Source: Propionibacteriaceae bacterium (GTDB taxonomy: Bacteria > Actinomycetota > Actinomycetes > Propionibacteriales > Propionibacteriaceae). From it: a stretch of DNA of 6,095 nt. A model generated the notes under the pieces. It saw only the letters and a program-made list of their open reading frames with translations. It was not told the DNA's origin and ran no database searches. Within the stretch, counting starts at the first letter, position 1. Every line of letters starts with the position of its first letter. The DNA lies in assembly GCA_031255975.1 (NCBI GenBank), contig JAIRRM010000112.1, forward strand, positions 1 through 6,095. The letters run 5' to 3'. Positions 1-5,880 of the stretch are shown piece by piece. The position numbers and the translations under genes were made by a program.

Positions 1-708
1 AGCATGAGGTACGACCGGGGATGGGGTTGCCGTATCGGGGAGCGCCAGCATACTTCCCGGCGTCAGATCACGCACCGGGTCGGCAGCCAGGGCCGGATTC
101 AGGGCGGCTATCTCCGGCCAACGCGAACCGCTGCCCAGATGCGTCAGTGCCAGTGTCCAGAGATCATCCCCAGTTTGCACGACATAGCCGTCGAAGACTG
201 GGGCGGCATCTTCCGTCGCCACATCTTCAGGCATCGGGTCGGCCCCATACGGCACGTCGGTCTCATACGGCGAGTCGGCCACCGGCGTGGGCATCGCTCC
301 AGCTCCCCCGATGACAGCCGTGGTCGCGCCACTGGCTGCGACGGCCCCAGCGGTGCCATCGGCGGCGGTCATCACCCCGGTGAGACTGGACACCCCCATG
401 ACCGAGGCGAGCAACGCTATTACCAAAGGACGACACCAGCGCGCGCCGGGAATGCGTATCTTTCTGCTGCCATGACTGGCCAACTCGACTAGTTCTCCGC
501 CGAATGAGACCGCGATGGTCGCCCACGCCAGCCAACCGGCGACAGTGAGCAATGCCACCAACGAACCGCTGGTCAGCGGGCGTAACAACCACTCACGCGG
601 CCCCAAAACGACAAACGCTCGCAGTGACCCCCAGTGCAGCAGTGCCAGCGGGGCACCGACGGCCAGCCCCAATGCGGTCAGCAACGCCAAGACACGTTTC
701 ACGGTCAT
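1..708 (-). CDS. LysM-domain membrane protein of the Tad locus (partial, C-terminal end beyond window)
   Basis: Open from ATG at 708 to the window edge with no stop: 236 residues, C-terminal part missing. Three hydrophobic segments are visible, at about residues 5-25, 49-69 and 93-113. The loop at about 80-92 is strongly basic, so by the positive-inside rule the part after segment 3 should face outside. A Gly/Ala/Pro- and acid-rich linker (115-172) leads to a LysM domain at about 175-224, with the typical YVVQTGDDLWTLA opening, the W-P-E-I-A-A-L-N core and a closing L-T-P-G-S-M-L-A-L-P. LysM binds the glycan of peptidoglycan. The start is set by AGGAGA, formed by the last two sense codons of the upstream TadE-like gene, whose stop lies 2 nt before this ATG. 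In actinobacterial Tad loci such proteins are often long and may carry a BTAD regulator region further on; that part is inference. A wall-tethering role is also inferred. Confidence 0.85.
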   Translation of the reverse strand, partial: MTVKRVLALLTALGLAVGAPLALLHWGSLRAFVVLGPREWLLRPLTSGSLVALLTVAGWLAWATIAVSFGGELVELASHGSRKIRIPGARWCRPLVIALLASVMGVSSLTGVMTAADGTAGAVAASGATTAVIGGAGAMPTPVADSPYETDVPYGADPMPEDVATEDAAPVFDGYVVQTGDDLWTLALTHLGSGSRWPEIAALNPALAADPVRDLTPGSMLALPDTATPSPVVPHA

Positions 709-710
709 CG

Positions 711-1166
711 CTATCTCCTAACGAACGTATCCACGATTTCAGTGGCTTGAGCGCGCAGCGTGAGTTCGCCGGGAAGACCGGGTACCACCAGGTCGCGTAA
801 CCCCACCCGACAGGACACGGAAATGTTCATGCGACCCCCAGCCCCCGGTTGGGCGCTCGCCGCAACCACGTCGGCGTTCACCACCAGTTCGCCGCAGTGA
901 ACCCCGGCTGTCGCCATGTCTGCGGCTATGACCGCGCGCGCCATCGCCTCCGCCGCCACAACGGTGTTGGCGTGGCTCGCCGCCCGCGCGGCAGCGGCGG
1001 CACTCGCCTCCAGTTGTTGCCCAGACCACCAGATACGCCAGATGGCCGTCGCCGCGCAGGCCACCAGTACGATCACTGGCAGCAGCAGGGCGATCTCCAA
1101 CGACACCGCTCCGCGCTCGCCTTTTGCCGCATTGTGCCGCCGCCTAACCCGGCGATAAGCCGTCAT
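711..1166 (-). CDS. TadE-like minor pilin (second copy)
   Basis: 151 residues. The N-terminus is short and basic (residues 1-18, many Arg), followed by a class III prepilin-like site GERG|AVSLE with the Gly at 19 and the Glu at +5 (E24), then a hydrophobic helix at about 25-45. After it comes the alanine-rich amphipathic stretch typical of TadE proteins (about 50-85), then a beta-rich C-terminal part with Cys at 91 and 119 that could pair. This fits a TadE/TadF-type pseudopilin, processed by the prepilin peptidase and built into or needed for the Flp pilus. I chose ATG at 1166 because AGGAGG sits at 1172-1177 with 5-nt spacing; an in-frame ATG at 1196 lacks a comparable site. The gene ends 2 nt before the LysM gene. 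Which of the two TadE-like proteins plays which role cannot be read from sequence. Confidence 0.85.
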   Translation of the reverse strand: MTAYRRVRRRHNAAKGERGAVSLEIALLLPVIVLVACAATAIWRIWWSGQQLEASAAAAARAASHANTVVAAEAMARAVIAADMATAGVHCGELVVNADVVAASAQPGAGGRMNISVSCRVGLRDLVVPGLPGELTLRAQATEIVDTFVRR

Positions 1167-1237
1167 GCTCGCCTCCTCGTGCTTGCCTCGCCACATTCGC
1201 TTCGTCGCGTTTGCCTTTCACGCCCGTCCCGCCGCAT
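1163..1237 (-). other. Possible 24-codon Arg-rich leader ORF before the second TadE-like gene
   Basis: In the 94-nt gap between the two TadE-like genes, ATG at 1237 follows GGAGG (1242-1246) with 4-nt spacing and opens a 24-codon frame with nine Arg residues. Its TGA (1165-1163) overlaps the ATG of the next gene as ATGA, the same coupling arrangement seen elsewhere in this operon. It could be a coupling leader peptide. It could equally be chance, because a longer non-coding shadow frame of the upstream gene runs through the same region and purine-rich DNA easily yields Arg codons and GGAGG. Confidence 0.2.
1172..1177 (-). promoter_or_regulatory. Ribosome binding site deciding the start of the second TadE-like gene
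   Basis: The minus strand reads AGGAGG here, 5 nt before ATG at 1166. This near-perfect anti-SD match favours the 151-residue product over a 161-residue one starting at 1196. Confidence 0.8.
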
Positions 1238-1260
1238 TTGTCCTCCATGCCGTGCCGACA

Positions 1261-1623
1261 TCACGTTCTTTCTCGCGGACGGGTGGCTGTGGCACTCACC
1301 GTCTCCGGGAACCAGCCCACGAACCCCTCGTGGTGCGCGGTGACCGCCACCCGAACCCATTGGGCATCGCCAGACAGCTGCACCTGTGGGGCGTCCAGCC
1401 CGCCGGATGCCGTGACTCGCACGGCTACGCCGGTAGCAACATCGCCCCGAGTGTCGTAGGCGGCCTGTGCCTCCGCGGCGGCGAAAGCCGCCTCGGTGAC
1501 TACGGTGCGGGCGTGGAGCCACAACAAGCCTTCGACGAGCGCCAGCAGAGCTAACACGAACACCGGTGCAACCAGCACCCACTGCACCGATTCGCTCAAC
1601 CCGCGCTCACCCCGTCGCTTCAT
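1261..1623 (-). CDS. TadE-like minor pilin (first copy)
   Basis: 120 residues, small for the family. A short basic N-terminus (MKRRGERG) ends at Gly8, followed by LSESVQW and a hydrophobic helix at about 15-37, then an Ala/Glu-rich helix (43-56) and a short beta-rich C-terminal part ending in a basic tail. The layout is that of TadE/TadG-like pseudopilins, which are cleaved after the Gly and support Flp pilus assembly. Oddly, the conserved Glu at +5 is absent: Glu is at +3 (E11) and Gln at +6 (Q14). AAGGAG lies about 6 nt before the ATG and fixes the start. The gene follows flp by 38 nt, with no hairpin seen between them, so the two are probably co-transcribed. It is followed by the 94-nt gap before the second TadE-like gene. 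Assignment to TadE rests on size, topology and position, not on a clear sequence motif. Confidence 0.8.
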   Translation of the reverse strand: MKRRGERGLSESVQWVLVAPVFVLALLALVEGLLWLHARTVVTEAAFAAAEAQAAYDTRGDVATGVAVRVTASGGLDAPQVQLSGDAQWVRVAVTAHHEGFVGWFPETVSATATRPRERT

Positions 1624-1661
1624 GCCCGTCTCCTTGCTTTTCTATCGCCACTGCCGTTCGG

Positions 1662-1868
1662 CTAGCTGGGCAGATGTGAGCGTACGTACGCGGTGATGAC
1701 GGTGATGATGATGCCTGCGATGGCAACGGCCCCCGCCAGCAGAATCGCGTTTTCGGTCGATTGCGACAGTCCGCGCTCATCGGTCTTAGGAGTAGCGCCC
1801 GTCGTTGGCAGGCGATACAGCGGCACCTGTAAGGCCAGTGCATGAGCCTTCAGCAGTAGTGTGTTCAT
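1662..1868 (-). CDS. flp: Flp-type pilin subunit (likely major pilin)
   Basis: 68 residues. The N-terminal leader is long (33 residues), with a DERG|LSQSTEN processing site at Gly33 and then one hydrophobic helix (about 41-61) ending in a short basic tail. This leader-Gly-helix plan, the tiny size, and the position between tadC and tadE match Flp pilins, which a TadV-type prepilin peptidase cleaves and the TadA/B/C machine polymerises. Mature length would be about 35 residues, very short. The Glu that normally sits at +5 is at +6 (E39). The leader contains LPTTG at residues 20-24, a match to the sortase consensus, perhaps by chance. I chose ATG at 1868 because AAAGGA (1875-1880) lies 6 nt upstream; the frame stays open to 1934 but without a good site. 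A purine-rich leader precedes it, which may raise translation of this abundant subunit. Confidence 0.85.
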   Translation of the reverse strand: MNTLLLKAHALALQVPLYRLPTTGATPKTDERGLSQSTENAILLAGAVAIAGIIITVITAYVRSHLPS

Positions 1869-1947
1869 ATCGATTCCTTTCGTTTCATTCCTTTTGTTGT
1901 TTTGTTTCGTTTCATGGGGTGTCTGGTAGGCCAAGCCAATTGCTCGA
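1869..1947 (-). promoter_or_regulatory. A-rich leader before flp with repeated motifs
   Basis: This 79-nt gap is unlike the GC-rich surroundings: on the minus strand it is largely A and G from 1915 down. It carries two AAAGGAAT copies (1894-1887 and 1880-1873) and two ATGAAACG copies (1915-1908 and 1888-1881). The proximal AAAGGA is the flp ribosome binding site. The stretch should be nearly unstructured as RNA, as expected for a translation enhancer of a highly made pilin. A 16-codon frame (1915-1865) opens at the first ATG and stops by overlapping the flp start. I see no convincing -35/-10 pair, so an internal promoter is possible but unproven. Confidence 0.4.
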
Positions 1948-2874
1948 CTACACCGCCCCTACCAGTCGCAACAGTGGCGGGATCAGGAAGATGAGCGCGA
2001 AGACCAGCACCGGAATCACCATCCAAATGGTCATCGCTTCGGTGCGAGCTTGGGCAGTGGTCTTCTCACGTAACAAGCTGGCATGGCGCACCTCCCGTAC
2101 CCGCGCTCGCAGCGCCCCAGCCAGGGCGGCACCCTGCTCGTCAAGCGCCATGATGTCGGCGATGTCGTGCAGTTCGGATAGCTCCAGTTCGTCGGCGATA
2201 CGGTGCAGTTCCGGCCACGGGCTGCGCTGCTGCAACCGGGCGTACTCCAAAGCCGCCGCCACCCGCGCGAACACCGGGCCATCCCCTGCGCTGGCGGCTG
2301 CCGTAATGGCCTGCACCGCCGAAGCGTTCGCCAACCGCTCCAGCACCACCAGATCGAACAGCACGCTCAGCGCTTCGGCCCCACTTTCGCGTAACGCGCC
2401 GGCCTGGGCGCGTAGTTGTAAATCGGGCGCGAAAAACCCCAGTGCGCCGAGCAGTAGCGACAATGCCAGCGGGGCACCGCCCCACCCGACACCCAGCACC
2501 GCCCCCAATCCGGTGAACAACACCGGTAGCCCCACCCCGGCGCTGGCCAGCAGCAGTTTTGCGGCCATGAACCCCGCCTCACTACTGCCCTGAATGGCAA
2601 GCAGGCGACGGGTATTCGCACCGAGCGGTAACCGGAGCCGTTGGTACACGGTGCTCGCCCGCGCCTCCAGCACGCTATCCGTCGGCTGAGCTGAGACATC
2701 CCCTTGGCCCAATGGCAGTTCCAACTGAGACTCGGCAGACGCATCCGGCTCGTCCAACAACGCCAGTGCGCTTTCCAACCGTGGCGGTTGCGCCAGGAAA
2801 GAACGCGCCACCGCCCAGCATCCGCCGACGGCCAACCCGCCTCCAGCCAGTGCGATCACAAATGGTTCAACCAT
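1948..2874 (-). CDS. tadC: Tad pilus platform protein TadC (type II secretion F-like)
   Basis: 308 residues. One membrane segment at about 4-22 is followed by a long, acidic, low-complexity cytosolic stretch (about 30-75). A pair of membrane segments follows (about 103-130 and 134-150), then the T2SSF-type cytoplasmic helical domain (about 160-280), with ESGAEALSVLFDLVVLERLA and a second helical half rich in Glu/Leu/His. A final hydrophobic segment (283-305) ends the protein. TadC pairs with TadB as the inner-membrane platform on which the TadA ATPase acts. The ATG at 2874 overlaps the end of tadB by 8 nt; the Shine-Dalgarno is weak (GGCGGTG), so translation probably depends on coupling to tadB. 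It is the last gene of the tightly packed machinery block before the flp leader. Confidence 0.88.
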   Translation of the reverse strand: MVEPFVIALAGGGLAVGGCWAVARSFLAQPPRLESALALLDEPDASAESQLELPLGQGDVSAQPTDSVLEARASTVYQRLRLPLGANTRRLLAIQGSSEAGFMAAKLLLASAGVGLPVLFTGLGAVLGVGWGGAPLALSLLLGALGFFAPDLQLRAQAGALRESGAEALSVLFDLVVLERLANASAVQAITAAASAGDGPVFARVAAALEYARLQQRSPWPELHRIADELELSELHDIADIMALDEQGAALAGALRARVREVRHASLLREKTTAQARTEAMTIWMVIPVLVFALIFLIPPLLRLVGAV

Positions 2875-3748
2875 GGTTCACCGCCAATTGCCCGACCGCC
2901 AGCACCCGGAGCCGGGACGGTGCCGCCGACATCGCCCGCAACCGCAACAACGCGGCGACGTAGGCCCCACTCAGCGCCAACAACAGCATGTTGCCAAGAG
3001 CGCTGTCGTAAGGGGCGAAATAGCCGGGGTTGGTGAGCGCGGCGAACCCCACCACTGTCACCGTAATGACGCTAATCTGACGCACCACGATGCGAGGTTT
3101 CGCTCGCTCGGCGGCGGTGTCACGGGCACCGGCGAGACGATCCTGAATGGAGTCGGCCAAAGCCTCCAGTGTGGCCCCGGCACCGACACCACCACGCCGC
3201 CCCGCCACCAGTAGCGCCGCGGCCACCGCGTCAACTTCCGCATGGGCGCACCCCCTGGCCAAGGCCGCCAGTGCTTCGTCCAGACTCCAGCGCTGCCGTA
3301 AACGCAACGCCAGTAACGCCACCGGTTCGGCGAGCGGAGCCGGAGCCTGTCTGGCGGTGGCTTTCAGCGCCTCATTGATGGATTTGCCGGTGGCCAATGA
3401 CGCGATAATGGCACGTAGCCAGCGATCCAGCGCGGCCAACCAAGCCACCTCAGTTTCCGGTGGGGCCGAGAGCAACAGTGGCCCTACGATGACGACGCCC
3501 GGAATCACCAGCAACAACACCAGCCAACCGGTGAACAGCGCGGCTACCACTCCGGCGACGGCCGCCCCAAGCGTCCAAGCCTTGTTCGGGGCGACATCCG
3601 TCCAGACTCGTACCAGCCGTTGCGATAACGACGGACGTAACCCGGCACCGCCATGTACCACAGCTTCACCGCCGCGTAACCCGACGACCAGCAGCACCAC
3701 TCCTGATACCGCCACCATCGCGGTAGCGGCCACGGCGTACACGTTCAT
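2867..3748 (-). CDS. tadB: Tad pilus platform protein TadB (type II secretion F-like)
   Basis: 293 residues from ATG at 3748. Hydrophobic segments lie at about 4-23, 57-93 (long enough for a hairpin of two), 222-238 and 250-269. Between the middle pair is a T2SSF-type helical domain (about 103-215), with LDRWLRAIIASLATGKSINE and the RRGGVGAGATLEALADSI segment typical of TadB. With TadC it forms the membrane platform that couples ATP hydrolysis to pilin extraction. The start overlaps the tadA stop as ATGA, with GAGGTGAT just upstream lying inside the last tadA codons. A longer frame opening at 3925 is only tadA sequence read in another frame, so I reject it. The 3' end overlaps tadC by 8 nt. 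Confidence 0.9.
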   Translation of the reverse strand: MNVYAVAATAMVAVSGVVLLVVGLRGGEAVVHGGAGLRPSLSQRLVRVWTDVAPNKAWTLGAAVAGVVAALFTGWLVLLLVIPGVVIVGPLLLSAPPETEVAWLAALDRWLRAIIASLATGKSINEALKATARQAPAPLAEPVALLALRLRQRWSLDEALAALARGCAHAEVDAVAAALLVAGRRGGVGAGATLEALADSIQDRLAGARDTAAERAKPRIVVRQISVITVTVVGFAALTNPGYFAPYDSALGNMLLLALSGAYVAALLRLRAMSAAPSRLRVLAVGQLAVNHG

Positions 3749-5097
3749 CGCATCACCTCGGCTGTGAACCGCGCCAACTCCGCGCTCAACCGATCCGATG
3801 GCGTGAACCGTACCGTCCCATCCGGCGCACACCGATACAGCACCTGGGTAACCGGACGACCGTTCTCCAGGTCGCCGGTTAACTCCACCACTTCGTCCAC
3901 GTAGCGGGTGCGCCGTCCGCCGCACCAGGTGTCGTCGTCCAGCCGTACATGGATTATCAATCCCAGATGGTGCGCGATCTGGCGGTACGCCTCCGGCACC
4001 GCCACCACACCGCCCTGCGCCACCCTGGCGGCTAATCGGTCGATGGTGCCCGTAGCTGAATGGGAATGCGTGGTGCTCATGGTGCCCGCGCCGGACTGCA
4101 TCGCCTCGAACATCGCCCCTGCCTCCGAGCCGCGTACCTCACCCACCACCAATCGGGTGAGGTTCTGCCGTAATGCTTCCGGAATCAGATCGGCGACACT
4201 GTATTCGCCGACGTGACGACCGCCTTGTAGCTCACCGAGCCCCACTCGGGCCTGCAACGCCACCACGTTGGGGCGAGGAACACGCAGTTGCGTGAGCAGT
4301 TCGTAGTCGGTTTCCAGGGTGCCAAAACGCTCCATGGCCGGAATGGCAGCGATGAGTGCTCGCAGCAGCGTGGTTTTGCCCGCCCCCTGATCGCCGGAGA
4401 TCACAATGGACAACCGCGCCCGTACTGCCGCCAGCAACAACCATGCCAACTCCTCACTCAGCATCCCTCGCGCCGCCAACTCCGACAACGTCACCTCGGT
4501 GAGCAGGTGCTGCCGGATGGTCACCGCCGGACGGTCACAAAGCCCGAAGCCGATGGCGTGCAGCCGGAACCTGTCGCCGAGCGCCAACGTCATCACCGGA
4601 TGCGCGGCATCGAACGGGCGAGGCGGATCAGCCGTCTGCCCCAGGAACCGTATCGCCTCCACCAGTTCGGCGTCGCTGTCGGCCACCGGGGACAACACGG
4701 CGCGGGTGCCATCACCGAATTGCGCATACACCACGTCTGAACCGTGAATCTCGATATTCTCCGCGTCGGCCAGTTCGAACAATGGCTGCAACCTGCCGTA
4801 TCCGAACACTGCGTTCTCAATCGCCCGGGCGTACGACCGCTCCACCTCCAGACTCCACACCAGCTCCCCGCGCTGAGCCTGATGCTCGATGTGGTTGCGT
4901 ACCACGGCCCGTATCGTCGCCCGTCCTAGCAACCGCCGGTCGATGGTGGGCATCGGAACATCATGCTCGGCGATCCAATTGGCGTCGTGTTCGGTGATGA
5001 TTTCGACGGCCATTCGCCGTAACTTGCGAACCACCTCCCAGTCAACACCGGGCTCTGCCGCCGGCGACGGCGCGGCAACGACAGCCAGGGCGCTCAT
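3745..5097 (-). CDS. tadA: Tad secretion ATPase TadA/CpaF
   Basis: 450 residues, normal for the family. An N-terminal helical region (about 15-110) leads into the N-terminal domain with NIEIHGSDVVYAQFGDGTR (114-132). The RecA-like ATPase core follows: Walker A GDQGAGKTT (235-243), an Asp-box-like TLETDYEL (260-267), Walker B LVVGEVRG (316-323) with E320, and a His box TTHSHSATG (342-350). These are the signatures of VirB11/GspE-type secretion ATPases, and the CpaF/TadA subgroup fits the context. It works as a cytoplasmic hexamer that powers Flp pilus assembly through TadB/TadC. The ATG overlaps the stop of the CpaE-like gene as ATGA, with a GGGGGTGA-like site 4 nt upstream. The Asp and His boxes depart from the more usual IEDTAEL and LHANS forms, but all key catalytic positions seem to be present. 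Confidence 0.95.
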   Translation of the reverse strand: MSALAVVAAPSPAAEPGVDWEVVRKLRRMAVEIITEHDANWIAEHDVPMPTIDRRLLGRATIRAVVRNHIEHQAQRGELVWSLEVERSYARAIENAVFGYGRLQPLFELADAENIEIHGSDVVYAQFGDGTRAVLSPVADSDAELVEAIRFLGQTADPPRPFDAAHPVMTLALGDRFRLHAIGFGLCDRPAVTIRQHLLTEVTLSELAARGMLSEELAWLLLAAVRARLSIVISGDQGAGKTTLLRALIAAIPAMERFGTLETDYELLTQLRVPRPNVVALQARVGLGELQGGRHVGEYSVADLIPEALRQNLTRLVVGEVRGSEAGAMFEAMQSGAGTMSTTHSHSATGTIDRLAARVAQGGVVAVPEAYRQIAHHLGLIIHVRLDDDTWCGGRRTRYVDEVVELTGDLENGRPVTQVLYRCAPDGTVRFTPSDRLSAELARFTAEVMR

Positions 5098-5879
5098 GCC
5101 GTCACCCCCAGCAGCGGATCGGCCCGCAACAGATTTTGACGCCGCAGCGCGCGATCAGAGACGGTTCGTGCCGCCGTCTGAAACGCTTTGGTCAACGTGT
5201 CACCCCCACGACGCCGCAGCGGCGCGGCTCCATCGGAGAGCACCGCCGCCTCATCCGGGCTCCATGGCAATACCGCCGCAATCGGTATCTCAAACTGGTC
5301 ACCAATCTCGGTGGCCGAGTACGGGTGGTCTGGGCCGACCAGCAGCAGCGCCACCTCGGCGGATGCTGGCACCGTCGTTTCGCGTAGCGACCGCATCGCC
5401 GCGCTAACTCCCGCCAATGAACGCAACGACGAGCGCGCCACCAGCAGCAGCAACACGGCGCAATCCAACAGTCCTTGTGGTAGGCCGTTACGCACCCGCC
5501 CGCAGTCAAGCAACACATCGGTGTTTTCGTCATCCAATGCGGCCACCTCCACCCCGAGCGACGGCCACACCGGCTCGAAACCAGCCGCGGCGGCTGGGTG
5601 GGTGAACCCTGGCAGGAAGGAAGCGGCGTCATTTAGTGGCATCAGGTTGGCCCGCAACGCGGGCCGCAGGCTCACCCCCTGCCGATACGGCTGGATGAGG
5701 TGGTGCAACGCCCGACCAGTGGCATCACACCCAGCCAGATACCCGGCGAGCACCGATTGGCCGGCGTCCCGGTCGGCGTCCAGCAGCATCACCGCGCGGG
5801 GCCAGGCCAACGTCAATCCGAGCGCCGTGGTGGTGACGCCGGGAGAGCCGGTCGCAGAAGCCAACAGGATCACAGCCAT
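5094..5879 (-). CDS. CpaE/TadZ-like MinD-family protein
   Basis: 261 residues. The fold signature of ParA/MinD proteins is clear: a beta strand plus P-loop region at 3-18 (ILLASATGSPGVTTTALG), the switch I-like LLDADRDAG (32-40) and a Walker B-like DVLLDCG (121-127), followed by hydrophobic strands at 140-148 and 175-182. In Tad systems CpaE/TadZ localises the pilus machine at the membrane. This copy lacks the N-terminal receiver-like domain of classical CpaE. In its P-loop, the positions of both the signature lysine (KGG) and the catalytic lysine (GKT) hold other residues (Thr10 and Val15), so ATP hydrolysis is doubtful. GGAGGT at 5887-5892 sits 7 nt before the ATG. The gene starts 1 nt after the upstream stop and overlaps tadA by 4 nt. 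Its family is well supported, its biochemical activity is not. Confidence 0.85.
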   Translation of the reverse strand: MAVILLASATGSPGVTTTALGLTLAWPRAVMLLDADRDAGQSVLAGYLAGCDATGRALHHLIQPYRQGVSLRPALRANLMPLNDAASFLPGFTHPAAAAGFEPVWPSLGVEVAALDDENTDVLLDCGRVRNGLPQGLLDCAVLLLLVARSSLRSLAGVSAAMRSLRETTVPASAEVALLLVGPDHPYSATEIGDQFEIPIAAVLPWSPDEAAVLSDGAAPLRRRGGDTLTKAFQTAARTVSDRALRRQNLLRADPLLGVTA

Positions 5880-5880
5880 A

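Noticed and set aside
4..492. 162-codon plus-strand frame at the window start
   Set aside because: Antisense to the LysM gene; the Arg/His/Gly-rich product looks like a shadow and the LysM frame has a recognisable domain.
583..585. Leucine TTA codons (for example here and in flp at 1830-1832) as a sign of bldA-type control
   Set aside because: TTA codons also occur several times in tadA, tadB and tadC, often followed by CGN arginine codons, so they are not rare enough here to suggest this control.
1163..1582. 139-codon minus-strand frame overlapping the first TadE-like gene
   Set aside because: Its product is Arg/Gly-rich with no recognisable fold, while the other frame encodes a clear TadE-like protein. 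Only its last 24 codons, outside that gene, are kept as a low-confidence leader ORF.
1680..1690. Palindromic CGTACGTACG in the 3' end of flp
   Set aside because: It is short, lies within codons for the pilin C-terminus, and has no following U-tract, so I do not call it a terminator or operator.
1805..2593. 262-codon open frame on the plus strand
   Set aside because: It lies opposite tadC and flp; its product is a low-complexity Ser/Ala/Pro/Thr string with no domain, typical of an antisense shadow in GC-rich DNA.
3147..3767. 206-codon open frame on the plus strand
   Set aside because: Antisense to tadB, with Ala/Thr/Ser/Pro low complexity and no ribosome binding site that stands out.
3749..3925. 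59-codon N-terminal extension of tadB
   Set aside because: It falls entirely within the C-terminal coding part of tadA, and ATG 3748 has a good ribosome binding site and the usual ATGA overlap.
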